From Mesobacillus selenatarsenatis SF-1 (GTDB taxonomy: Bacteria > Bacillota > Bacilli > Bacillales > Cytobacillaceae), in the NCBI RefSeq assembly GCF_000813125.1, contig NZ_BASE01000009.1, positions 1 through 37,741 of the forward strand: 37,741 bases of DNA, in the 5' to 3' direction. Both the position numbers and the translations under genes were made by a program. This document shows, piece by piece, positions 1 through 8,205 of this stretch. How positions within the stretch are numbered: position 1 is the first letter of the stretch; each line of letters starts with the position of its first letter. The notes beneath the pieces were generated by a model. It saw only the letters and a list, made by a program, of their open reading frames with translations. It did not search any database and had not been told where the DNA came from.

Positions 1-16
1 CTTGCCTTTTACACAT

Positions 17-43
17 AAGCCCGCTGGAACAACCAGCAGGCTT
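17..43. terminator. Bidirectional intrinsic terminator
   Basis: An 11-bp stem (AAGCCCGCTGG at 17-27 against CCAGCAGGCTT at 33-43, one mismatch) closes a 5-nt loop. It lies 37 bases past the stop of the leftward hydrolase gene. The T-tract is better on the plus side (CTTTTAGTCTTT), so it may also end a rightward gene left of the window. Confidence 0.7.
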
Positions 44-80
44 TTAGTCTTTACTAGTACTCTGGATTCTTTTACGGTTT

Positions 81-944
81 TTAGTGCCTTCCCCTATCCA
101 CGTACTTCCCATAGTCCGGTACCGCAATACTGTCAAATTCCCGTACCAACTTTTCCAGGCTGTTTGACAGTAATTCACCAGACATCGGCAGTCCATGTCC
201 TGTTACCGCCGCGGCCGGTTTCAATGCTTCTAGCTTAATGACTGATTCCTTAGCGGAATTCCAATCTGGTGTCAGATACCTTGGGGGACCACTTATTTCC
301 TGTTCCTGTGTTAAAACTTTATACAGTGACTCTTGTTTAACAGTCACAAATGCGTCTCCCGCGATCAGTAACCGATCTCTTTCTCTAAAAAAAGATACAT
401 GGCCTGGCGTATGCCCTGGTGTGTGAATCCACTTGAATTCTGGCATATGCGGGATACTTCCATCAGAAGGTAGTTTTTCTACATTACCCCCCAGGTCAAT
501 CGGTTCATTTGGGAAAAGAGGTGACAACTTTGCTACCAAGCCACCTTCAACGGTTGAGTCTGGTTCAGGATAACTCTTTTTCCCTGTCAGATAAGGAATC
601 TCCATTTCATGTGCATAAACAGGAACTTCCCAATGCTTCACTAATTCTATAATCGCTCCAACATGGTCGAAATGGCCATGCGTTAAAATAATTGCTTTTG
701 GACGGCTGTTCGCTCCAAAACGCTCTTCTGTAACGAAAATGATCTCTTCCGCTGATTCTGGCATTCCCGCATCGACCAGAACAAAATCCTTTGTCTCCGG
801 ACTTCCAATCAAATGAATATTGACGATCTGGACAGTATAATTAAATAGGTCTGGCAAAACCTCCATACCCACACCGCTGCCTATAGAAGTAGCAGGAATA
901 TATTTATAATCACTGCCATAGTTCATTTCCTTATCTATTTCCAT
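81..944 (-). CDS. Metallo-beta-lactamase-fold hydrolase
   Basis: A 287-residue single-domain metallo-beta-lactamase-fold hydrolase, probably cytosolic since no signal peptide is seen. The metal ligands are all visible: THGHFDH (HxHxDH), a histidine in HTPGHTPGH, the bridging aspartate in IAGDAF and a late histidine in VTGHGLP. The substrate is unknown; relatives include glyoxalase II-type thioesterases and lactonases. An ATG eight codons further upstream (968) is in frame, but the GGAGG at 952-956 sits 7 nt before the ATG at 944, so I take 944. The gene ends in a terminator at 17-43. Its upstream flank is where the Tn7-like element begins, so its original upstream neighbour may have been displaced. 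No arsenic link is visible. Confidence 0.9.
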   Translation of the reverse strand: MEIDKEMNYGSDYKYIPATSIGSGVGMEVLPDLFNYTVQIVNIHLIGSPETKDFVLVDAGMPESAEEIIFVTEERFGANSRPKAIILTHGHFDHVGAIIELVKHWEVPVYAHEMEIPYLTGKKSYPEPDSTVEGGLVAKLSPLFPNEPIDLGGNVEKLPSDGSIPHMPEFKWIHTPGHTPGHVSFFRERDRLLIAGDAFVTVKQESLYKVLTQEQEISGPPRYLTPDWNSAKESVIKLEALKPAAAVTGHGLPMSGELLSNSLEKLVREFDSIAVPDYGKYVDRGRH

Positions 945-1046
945 CCCAATACCTCCGTAAAAACTCATTCCATACAGAGTTATTGTCTCTCTCTATAGAT
1001 AATTTATGATTGGACAGGTTGGAAAAGCCTAAATCCAGGCGATATC

Positions 1047-1088
1047 AAAAAAAAGGATCGAGAAACGTACCAAGTACGCTCCCGACCC
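1047..1088 (-). terminator. Leftward intrinsic terminator next to transposon end
   Basis: A long imperfect stem (1055-1070 against 1074-1088, 3-nt loop CAA) is followed on the minus strand by eight Ts (1047-1054). It would stop leftward transcripts, yet the transposon end begins 3 bases to its right. It is therefore either the terminator of a gene now separated by the insertion, or an insulator against transcription out of the element. Confidence 0.7.
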
Positions 1089-1090
1089 TT

Positions 1091-1234
1091 TGTTTGCGTA
1101 AAATAAAGTTGGTAATTTATTTTCTTGGTTAATAAAGCTTGTAGGACTAGATAAAAAATATAAAAAATAATTAAAGTCGGTAATCCATTATTCATCATAC
1201 CTTTTCAACATAGAAATAAATTCGGTAATTCATT
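1091..1234 (+). repeat. Left end of Tn7-like transposon with three TnsB-type sites
   Basis: The end begins TGTTTGCGTAAAATAAAGTT. From memory Tn7's own left end begins TGTGGGCGGACAAAATAAAGT, so both share the TGT start and an AAAATAAAGT block. Three direct 22-bp repeats follow at 1100-1121, 1168-1189 and 1213-1234. All contain GGTAAT and end in ATT, with consensus AAWWAAAKTYGGTAATYYATT minus one variable base. Three spaced direct sites is the known Tn7-left layout. The 5 bases before TGT (CCCTT, 1086-1090) would be the target duplication. Between 945 and 1381 there is no gene: the region holds the hydrolase leader, the terminator and this end. Confidence 0.8.
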
Positions 1235-1381
1235 TCTAAACTTTTCATCTTTAAGATCAAGGTGCTTTTTATTAGATATACACATATACTGTTTATCGAT
1301 ACAGAAAATGAGGGTAGGTATTAAATATATCCTTATGAGAAAGAACAGCTATTCCTTATGAATTCTAAAAGGGGGAGTATT

Positions 1382-1588
1382 ATGTATATCAGAACTTCCA
1401 TTACAGAACTGAATTTATTAAAGGAACAAAACTTGGTGATACCTATTTCTCGTTGGGAAACCCGAGAAAAAGCAGAAGCATATTACTCCAGAATAGATGG
1501 AAATTATACAGCTTATGAGGAAGATGTAACAAAACTTAAATCAGCTTATTCAACGCCTTTTAGGGTTTATATGATAAAAAAATGCTGA
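1382..1588 (+). CDS. Small hypothetical cargo protein
   Basis: A 68-residue product (MYIRTSITELNLL...), not recognised. A GGGGGAG box lies 4 nt before the ATG at 1382, which is preferred over the in-frame ATG at 1358. It is soluble-looking, lysine- and tyrosine-rich, and ends in IKKC. It is the only plus-strand gene in the element, lies between the left end and the PHP-ATPase, and converges with it: its stop codon falls inside the ATPase terminator hairpin. It might be an accessory or antidote partner of the ATPase, but that rests on position alone. Confidence 0.6.
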   Translation: MYIRTSITELNLLKEQNLVIPISRWETREKAEAYYSRIDGNYTAYEEDVTKLKSAYSTPFRVYMIKKC

Positions 1589-1604
1589 CAGAGTAGTCAG
1601 CATT
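1576..1604 (-). terminator. Terminator of the PHP-ATPase gene
   Basis: A perfect 9-bp stem (AATGCTGAC at 1581-1589, GTCAGCATT at 1596-1604) with a 6-nt loop is followed on the minus strand by seven Ts (1576-1582). It starts 3 nt after the ATPase stop and contains the stop codon of the convergent small ORF. Confidence 0.85.
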
Positions 1605-1606
1605 CC

Positions 1607-4336
1607 TTAGTCTTCTAAAGCCCTTGAGATTCTAAAATATCTTTTATCGAGTGCTTCTTTTCCACCTTCCATTACATCACAAACTGCTTCTCGAACATTG
1701 TTGTTTTGTAATGCTCCATTCAATTGCTTTTGGATTTGTCCACCAGCAAAATTCATTTGAACAATATTTTCAGCTGCCCCATTAACTGGGATATTTGGAT
1801 TATGGGTAATTACAATTACTTGTTGTTTAGTTTTAAATGTCCTTAAACCTGTAACTACTAAATCCGATATTCTTTTTGTATCTAGATCCTCTTCTGGCTG
1901 GTCAATAATGACTGGAGAATCATCCAATAATAACATTAGAGACAGCATAGCAGCTGTTCGTTGACCGGCAGAGCCTGTTTCAATGTCCTCTTCTTTCTTA
2001 TTGGAATTGACCAATTTCAATGTTATTTTATCTTCTGGATACCAAATAATCATTCTGTCTATGTCTTCAGGGGTAGAAGATTTAAGACCAAGTAAATGAT
2101 TGATAAATAGTTTTCCAAAGCCTTTAGTATCAGTTTCATTCACAGTTTGAATCTTCTTAATAATCTCTTTTCTTTTTTCCCAAGGAGTAGAAGATTCCAT
2201 CAATTCGAATATTACTCCTTTTTGTGGTTTATTGTCATCGTCACGTTCAAGAATATCTTTGGCATATTCACGACCAGATTTCCGAATAATCCCTCTAAAT
2301 GTTTCTTCAGCATTTTCAACATTACCCATTACTTTTAAGTACATTTTAATATTTGGATTTGTGCCTACCCACTGTTGAATTACTTCTAATCTTTTATTTC
2401 TTAGTTCTTTTTCATGTGAATCAATATCTTTAAAAATTCTTATTGATTCCTCTTTTTGAAGTTTAAACTGTTCTTCAAATGACGATATTTCTGACATTTT
2501 TTTCTCAAGTTCAGTTTTTCTTGCTACAAACTCACTGTATGCATTAGGATTTTTTTCTCCAGTTGCCTCTAATCTTTTAACGAACTCGTGATATTTATCC
2601 TCAGATATCAACCGAACTTGATGCCATGGAATCTCTTCAATTGATTTTCTATTATTTGCTTTGAATTGCTCAACATTAATCAATACCTCATTCATATTAT
2701 CTATTAGAACTTGGAAATGATTTGCTTGTTCATTTAATATTTTTAACGAATCCTGGTCCAATCCTGTAAATTCTTCTGTAGAAAAAAGGTGTTTAGGAGC
2801 TTCTGCATACATGTTTTTCAAACGTTCATAATAATTATCAATGGATTGAAGGTCCTGATTTAATTTCTGATTAATGATTTGCGATTTTTGATACTCATCC
2901 AGGAGTTCTTTATGTCCAGAATCCTCATATATCTTCATTTTCGCCTTCAAATCATCAAGTTCTGTTTGTATATTACCTTTAGCATTTATCTTTGTGGATA
3001 AATCTCTAAGTATTGCTCGGGTCTGCAACCAATTTGTAGATAACTTTTCTCTTTCTTCTTCCCATTCTAATTTGTCAAATTGTTGGTCTATAATACCTAA
3101 TATGTAATTGGGATCTTCAGTTAATGAATATAAATGTTTTTGACTAAAAATTCTTAAAGGAAATCTAGAGTCAATATTACTGCTTTCTTCTTTACTCTCC
3201 CATAAACCCATTTCATTTTGATGCTCTTCAATTATCTTATTACCTTGCCAGGTTAGAGCAATGTGTCGACCATCTTTTTGCATTTCCACTCTAATTTTTG
3301 TTTCGTTCGTTAACATACCCGCTTTACCACGTTCTTTAGGAACCTTACGAAACTCTTGAAACTCTTCACTTAACTTTGGAGGAAGTCCCCGCGTCTTATC
3401 AAAGGGTAGCCTCATATATTCAATAAGACTCGATTTCCCAGACCCTCTTCCTCCAATTATTGCATTCAGCCAAGGGCTAAAGTTTACTTTTAGAGGATTT
3501 CTTCCTCTTCCTGCTTTGGCTCCATTAGAAATCTCAATCGATTCGATGAAAAATCGATTATATGCCTCGTTTGGATTCGTAGAAGTTAAATCATGTCTAA
3601 TAATACCGTCTTCACCATCATGTAAGGCCAATCTTAAAGCTTCCAAATTAGGGTATTCCATTTTAACCCATGTATAACTTGCTCCCACAAATTCAGGATG
3701 ATGACTATCTGACCCTGCAATCTCTGTAAAGTTCAACTTCATGTCATTATAGATTTGAGGCTTTACATATTCAAGATTGCATACTTGCATAGCTAACAAA
3801 CCATTTGCGGTTAAACATTTTTTTAAGGAATTACCTTCCTCCTCTTCAAATAAACCACGTACCATATCAACATGGGCAGGTATAGCTAGTCCTTTCATTT
3901 GATGAATAATATTAACCACTTCATTAAAAGATTTAGTGGTACAATCATCTGAATCCCCGTAAGTTCCATTATATTCACATTTACTTAATAAATTACTGAT
4001 TTGTCTAGATGATTCTGTAGGATCAAATATTGCTAGCAAATGAATATTTCCATGTACGGTTATTTCTACTCCAGGGAAAATAGTTAATTCTCTAAATCCA
4101 TCTATATTTTCTTCCCTCATTAAATTTACTTCTGCTTTTAATGTGTCAATCCACTCACCTGAATTGTGATCCGTCACCGCAACACAATCAATTTTTTTTG
4201 ACATGTAGTCTAATAACCATTCACGTGGAGTACGCCTTTTAAGTGTATCTTGATTTGGTCCTTTTCCATAATCAATTGAGATTGGTGTATGGGTATGAAA
4301 GTCAAATTTCCACCACTTTGCTCCGTGATAAATCAC
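1607..4336 (-). CDS. TrlF-type PHP-domain / SMC-like ATPase (likely defence)
   Basis: A 909-aa fusion. Residues about 1-250 form a PHP phosphoesterase: DFHTHTP (HxH), AVTDHNSGEW, PGVEITVHGNIH, IPAHVD and GSDSHH supply the metal ligands. Residues about 280-900 form an SMC/RecN-like ATPase: Walker A GGRGSGKSS, a long coiled-coil stretch (about 410-690), an ABC-like signature GSAGQRTAAM, Walker B PVIIDQPEEDLD and a switch histidine in VITHNPN. This architecture matches what databases call TrlF-family ATPase. I infer that DNA or nucleotide sensing by the ATPase controls PHP hydrolysis, as in other SMC-nuclease defence proteins. It starts with GTG after an AAGGGTGGG box. It is the main cargo of the element. 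Confidence 0.85.
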   Translation of the reverse strand: MIYHGAKWWKFDFHTHTPISIDYGKGPNQDTLKRRTPREWLLDYMSKKIDCVAVTDHNSGEWIDTLKAEVNLMREENIDGFRELTIFPGVEITVHGNIHLLAIFDPTESSRQISNLLSKCEYNGTYGDSDDCTTKSFNEVVNIIHQMKGLAIPAHVDMVRGLFEEEEGNSLKKCLTANGLLAMQVCNLEYVKPQIYNDMKLNFTEIAGSDSHHPEFVGASYTWVKMEYPNLEALRLALHDGEDGIIRHDLTSTNPNEAYNRFFIESIEISNGAKAGRGRNPLKVNFSPWLNAIIGGRGSGKSSLIEYMRLPFDKTRGLPPKLSEEFQEFRKVPKERGKAGMLTNETKIRVEMQKDGRHIALTWQGNKIIEEHQNEMGLWESKEESSNIDSRFPLRIFSQKHLYSLTEDPNYILGIIDQQFDKLEWEEEREKLSTNWLQTRAILRDLSTKINAKGNIQTELDDLKAKMKIYEDSGHKELLDEYQKSQIINQKLNQDLQSIDNYYERLKNMYAEAPKHLFSTEEFTGLDQDSLKILNEQANHFQVLIDNMNEVLINVEQFKANNRKSIEEIPWHQVRLISEDKYHEFVKRLEATGEKNPNAYSEFVARKTELEKKMSEISSFEEQFKLQKEESIRIFKDIDSHEKELRNKRLEVIQQWVGTNPNIKMYLKVMGNVENAEETFRGIIRKSGREYAKDILERDDDNKPQKGVIFELMESSTPWEKRKEIIKKIQTVNETDTKGFGKLFINHLLGLKSSTPEDIDRMIIWYPEDKITLKLVNSNKKEEDIETGSAGQRTAAMLSLMLLLDDSPVIIDQPEEDLDTKRISDLVVTGLRTFKTKQQVIVITHNPNIPVNGAAENIVQMNFAGGQIQKQLNGALQNNNVREAVCDVMEGGKEALDKRYFRISRALED

Positions 4337-4374
4337 TAAATTCCCACCCTTACTAAATTTTGAGTTTGTTGTTA

Positions 4375-4402
4375 AGTATAATGGTTCGACAATTTAGGAC
4401 AA
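4375..4402 (-). promoter_or_regulatory. Putative promoter of the PHP-ATPase
   Basis: On the minus strand TTGTCC (4397-4402) and TATACT (4375-4380) are separated by 16 nt, 39 nt before the GTG start. The 259-nt gap to the upstream tniQ gene supports a separate cargo promoter. This was read by eye only. Confidence 0.45.
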
Positions 4403-4595
4403 ATTACCTTCTTAAAAAACATAAAGTATTTTTACATTTTAAGAGAATGAAACTACAGCTGAAACTAGAACTTATCCAAAGTTACTATTCTAATTAAAAA
4501 AGCCGTTATAAAAAAGGAAAAATGACACAGATAATTATCCATGCCATTTTCAAATTCTCATTATACGCTACTTGCTATATATCTGCATCTTCATT

Positions 4596-6497
4596 TTATT
4601 CAGTACAAGAATTTATATAATTTACAATTTCTTGCTTAACTTTATCTGAGCAACCCTTGAAAGTTGGAAAACGAAATATCCTCTCTGGATCTGTATTATA
4701 TCCAGTTGTTTTCATATATTTTAATGTATGTGGAATTATTCTTATTTGATAAGCTTCTTTACATTCAACGTAATTATTGATTATCTTCATGCTTTCCGAC
4801 AATTTAACAGGATGGTGTATAATTCTTTTTTTATCGGAAGGATGTAACCTTCCTAAAATTAAATATTTGGTTATCCTTCTTGTAGGATTACTTTCATATA
4901 GTTCTTTTGCTTGTCTCTCAACCTCACCAGCCAAAGTTAAGTCTATATCTTTCCAATCTTTCTCAGTGAAATTGAATTTTATTTTGGGTAACACTTCATT
5001 CATCCACTCTGGGTCCATTTGCAACATAGCTCTATACTTTTTAGGGCCAACAATCTCACTTATCCTAGTTCTTGTTATGGTATTATTCTTACACAACTCT
5101 TTAATTGTTGATTTTAGCTTTTTATATTCTTCATCACTTAATTTCCTTAATGATGAAGGGATTTTTCTACTTGCATTTTCTCCAATCTGATCGTGCTCTT
5201 TAATTGTTCCTACAGTAACTTTTTGGAGATGGCTTTCTACTGTGCTTTTAGCAACATTAAGTTCTCGAGCAATAGCAATTTTACTAAAACCATTGCTATA
5301 TAATTCTATCAATCTTCTTTTCCACACACTCCCGAAATCTTTAATATATAATCTACTCTTACTAGCAGGAGTATCTTCATCATATTTTAGTTCATATTGA
5401 AATCCGCAATGTAGACAGTGAAAATTACCAAAAAGGTTTTTATTAGTTGTTATATACTTATTGCACTTTTTCACTACTTTTTCTTCAAAATATTCACAAA
5501 CTTTATTTAAACAAGGCCAGGGGCCATTACCGAACGGAATGTTACTATGTAGATTGGGTAGGGGATCATTAAAAAATTTTTCTATGGATCCAGCTAAAAA
5601 GTTTATGGCAAGAATGTGAAGAATGGGGTCATATGAATACTTGTCTTTTGTAAAAAGTCTTAAGGCTAGCCTATTTTTAAGTTGCTTTACGTTGTATCCT
5701 AATTCTATTAAATAATCTTCTGAATAGAACTTTAGAAAATCTTTATAAAAGGCTTTATTATTTAATTTACCTGAGTACTCCATATAACCCTTTCGTACTA
5801 AATAGACCTTATAATAATCGTAAAGTGGAAACACTTTTAATGTTGAGTAATTCTCAAAAAGAAATTGAATGTCTTCTAGGACTTTTATTTTAATATTGGC
5901 GTATTCAACACCTTCACACTCTTCATAGTCCACCAAATGCCCATTCTTACATTTTGAAACAGAAAGACGCGGATTCTTGTTATTTTCCTCATATAAATTG
6001 ACATTACATTTAGGACATTTTTCTATAAGTTTTGTTTTATGAAATAAACAAATATTTAAATTGTTAAATTGATGAATTCTATGGACATAAGGCTCTTTAC
6101 CTTGCTTTATGTCCTCCGTGATACATCTTGAGCAAAACTTAAATTCTTTTCCTATATTATGTCGTAAACTTAAAATTGCCAGATCTTTATTCGCATCCAC
6201 TTGATAAAAGTCACTTATCATTTGTTCCGAAAGACCTGATGGTATAAATAGAGAAAAGAGTGGAAAAAAGGTGTTTTTTTCGATAATACTATCAATAAAT
6301 TCTCCTTCATCATATGGAAGCTTTCCCGCAAGAAACCCTAAATTATAGGGAAAGTAATTGGGACTACCGGTATGAACATTAAATAATTTATTCATACACT
6401 CAACTAAGGGGGTACTTGTCTTATGGCAGTATCTTATTACTAAGTTTCGGTAGTCCTCATCAGGATAAGGTTCCGGAAAATAAGCAAGCTCACTCAA
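4596..6497 (-). CDS. tniQ: TniQ/TnsD-family target selector (second copy)
   Basis: A 633-aa TniQ/TnsD-like protein. The N-terminal TniQ domain begins LAYFPEPYPDEDYRNLVIRY and carries a zinc-binding cluster (FCSRCITED...HRIHQF...CLFH...CPKC). A second cysteine set follows in the middle (CLNKVCEYF...CNKY...FHCLHCGF). Around residue 420 there is a helix-turn-helix-like stretch (SKIAIARELNVAKSTVESHL), then a long C-terminal half typical of TnsD-type DNA binders. An ATG lies at 6545, but AAAGGAG sits 7 nt before a TTG at 6497, placing translation 14 nt after the tnsC stop, so I chose the TTG. It follows tnsC, the position of tnsD in Tn7. Its target is unknown. Confidence 0.85.
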   Translation of the reverse strand: MSELAYFPEPYPDEDYRNLVIRYCHKTSTPLVECMNKLFNVHTGSPNYFPYNLGFLAGKLPYDEGEFIDSIIEKNTFFPLFSLFIPSGLSEQMISDFYQVDANKDLAILSLRHNIGKEFKFCSRCITEDIKQGKEPYVHRIHQFNNLNICLFHKTKLIEKCPKCNVNLYEENNKNPRLSVSKCKNGHLVDYEECEGVEYANIKIKVLEDIQFLFENYSTLKVFPLYDYYKVYLVRKGYMEYSGKLNNKAFYKDFLKFYSEDYLIELGYNVKQLKNRLALRLFTKDKYSYDPILHILAINFLAGSIEKFFNDPLPNLHSNIPFGNGPWPCLNKVCEYFEEKVVKKCNKYITTNKNLFGNFHCLHCGFQYELKYDEDTPASKSRLYIKDFGSVWKRRLIELYSNGFSKIAIARELNVAKSTVESHLQKVTVGTIKEHDQIGENASRKIPSSLRKLSDEEYKKLKSTIKELCKNNTITRTRISEIVGPKKYRAMLQMDPEWMNEVLPKIKFNFTEKDWKDIDLTLAGEVERQAKELYESNPTRRITKYLILGRLHPSDKKRIIHHPVKLSESMKIINNYVECKEAYQIRIIPHTLKYMKTTGYNTDPERIFRFPTFKGCSDKVKQEIVNYINSCTE

Positions 6498-6510
6498 TCC
6501 ATTTCTCCTT

Positions 6511-8205
6511 TCATACAAATTCACAGAAGCTTGCAATGAAGCCACGCTCTTTTAAGGAATCTACTCCAGCGATATTCTTCTCTAGCCCTTTACAATATGC
6601 CGAAACTAAATCCGATTTCTTATTCAACTCGTTTACATTAACTTTCTTTTTTGTAGAATGCTTACTTTGCAGATCTCTACTTTTATTTCCTTTTTGTCCC
6701 GTTTCTAGTAATTTAGCGACTTTTATCAAATGAACTCGTTTCTTTTGAGAATCCTCAATATCATTATTTCTAGAAATCTCTTTAGCCAATTCTATATTCT
6801 GGTTAGGCTCAAGTCCCATGTCCAACCCTGTTTGAATCAATTCATAGTAGATTTTTTCTATTGTTTTTTTATCATTCGCTATTTTGTGTTCACGAGCTAC
6901 CTCTCCAAACAGTTGGACTTGTTCGTCAGAGCTTAAAATATAATCATTAAGAGATAACCACTCAGCTTTTAGATCTTTATACTTTTTCATTTTTTCTCTA
7001 TTACCTGTTTTTATAGCATGTATATAAGGCCTAATTAATTTTAAATTTTCTTCCGCAGCTTTAGTTATTAACTGTTCAGAGATTTCATCCTCCTTAGACG
7101 CAATGGCTTTCCATTGTGTATGCATAAAAAGTTTTATAACAATATCAATAATGCCTTGTGACTCCTCATATAATTTATCCTTAAGTGCATCGTTAACCGG
7201 CGTGAATTTCTTCAGCCATTGATAATCCCATATTGAACTTATTATTAAATCCCATTCTTTTTTGCTAATAATACGATCAAGAACCATATCTCCCATTCCA
7301 CAAGCTCTTCTAGCCTGAGCAAATTTGTTTTCGAATAAATAAAGAGCTTCAAAGGTTCCCACCATTACTACAGGTAACCCAATAATATTAACAAGTCTGG
7401 TAAAAAAATTTAATGCTTTCTTTTCTCCTCCACTTTTAGCTAAACTCAAATTTTGTATTTCATCAATAACTAAAACACCTAATCCATGTAATGAAGCTAT
7501 ATGAGCCATATCAGGCATTAATGTGTCTACAGTAGATTTATAAGTAACTATTGTTTTCGCATAGTCAGTGCCCAATATTTTATCTAGAGATTGAAAAAAA
7601 TCGATACAGAGACTTTTTAAGGATCCATCTGTAGGGCAATCTAATTTTAGCCAAACCACTTGTTTCAAATATCCAAAACCTTCAATATGTCTATGCTTTA
7701 TCACTTGGGGATAAAGAAGTAACGTCTTTTCAATAGATGTTGATTTTCCGATACCACTTGGGCCAATTATCGCAAAACCTGACGCAGATGATTTTAACTT
7801 ACAGCCTTCTTCTAGTCCCTTTCCTTCAGATGAAAATATTTCTTTAAAACCTTTATTAAATTGAACTTTGTAGTTAATATCCCTTGGATTCCTACTTTTA
7901 TATCCATCTCTAATCATGACTGAGAATCGATTAAATATATCTAAATGAAAAGGTAAGGGTTGTATTAGAGTATTTAATTGATATATCGCATGCATACGTA
8001 TATTATCTGGCCAAGTTCTCTGTACCTCGTCGAACTGTGGATATTGAGCAAAAGCATCGATTATCTCTTGGGCCTCCATTATATCTGGGAGAGTCTCAAT
8101 TAAGGGATTTCTCTTATAATCAGGAATCAATTGTTCTCTGTATTCAGCATCACACTGAATACCCATTAATATCGGACGGTCTATAGAAGTTACATCATTG
8201 GGCAT
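6511..8205 (-). CDS. tnsC: TnsC AAA+ transposition regulator
   Basis: A 564-aa AAA+ ATPase that in Tn7 links the target selector to the transposase. Walker A is GPSGIGKSTSIEKT (about residue 150), Walker B is LGVLVIDEIQNLSL (about 245), and the sensor region VVMVGTFEALYLF follows. The length is close to Tn7 TnsC (about 555 aa). The AGGAGG box lies 10 nt before the ATG. Its start overlaps the tnsB end by 11 nt, so the two are translationally coupled. The C-terminal third is charged and lysine-rich, as expected for the part contacting TnsA/TnsB and TniQ. Confidence 0.92.
   Translation of the reverse strand: MPNDVTSIDRPILMGIQCDAEYREQLIPDYKRNPLIETLPDIMEAQEIIDAFAQYPQFDEVQRTWPDNIRMHAIYQLNTLIQPLPFHLDIFNRFSVMIRDGYKSRNPRDINYKVQFNKGFKEIFSSEGKGLEEGCKLKSSASGFAIIGPSGIGKSTSIEKTLLLYPQVIKHRHIEGFGYLKQVVWLKLDCPTDGSLKSLCIDFFQSLDKILGTDYAKTIVTYKSTVDTLMPDMAHIASLHGLGVLVIDEIQNLSLAKSGGEKKALNFFTRLVNIIGLPVVMVGTFEALYLFENKFAQARRACGMGDMVLDRIISKKEWDLIISSIWDYQWLKKFTPVNDALKDKLYEESQGIIDIVIKLFMHTQWKAIASKEDEISEQLITKAAEENLKLIRPYIHAIKTGNREKMKKYKDLKAEWLSLNDYILSSDEQVQLFGEVAREHKIANDKKTIEKIYYELIQTGLDMGLEPNQNIELAKEISRNNDIEDSQKKRVHLIKVAKLLETGQKGNKSRDLQSKHSTKKKVNVNELNKKSDLVSAYCKGLEKNIAGVDSLKERGFIASFCEFV

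Noticed and set aside
1004-1198. Leftward 64-aa ORF
   Set aside because: It runs through the transposon end, two TnsB-type repeats and a terminator hairpin, and has no ribosome box; chance ORF in AT-rich DNA.
1100-1234. Three direct repeats as a CRISPR array
   Set aside because: The repeats are 22 bp, imperfect and spaced 68 and 45 bp, with unequal AT-rich gaps and no cas genes; they fit TnsB sites.
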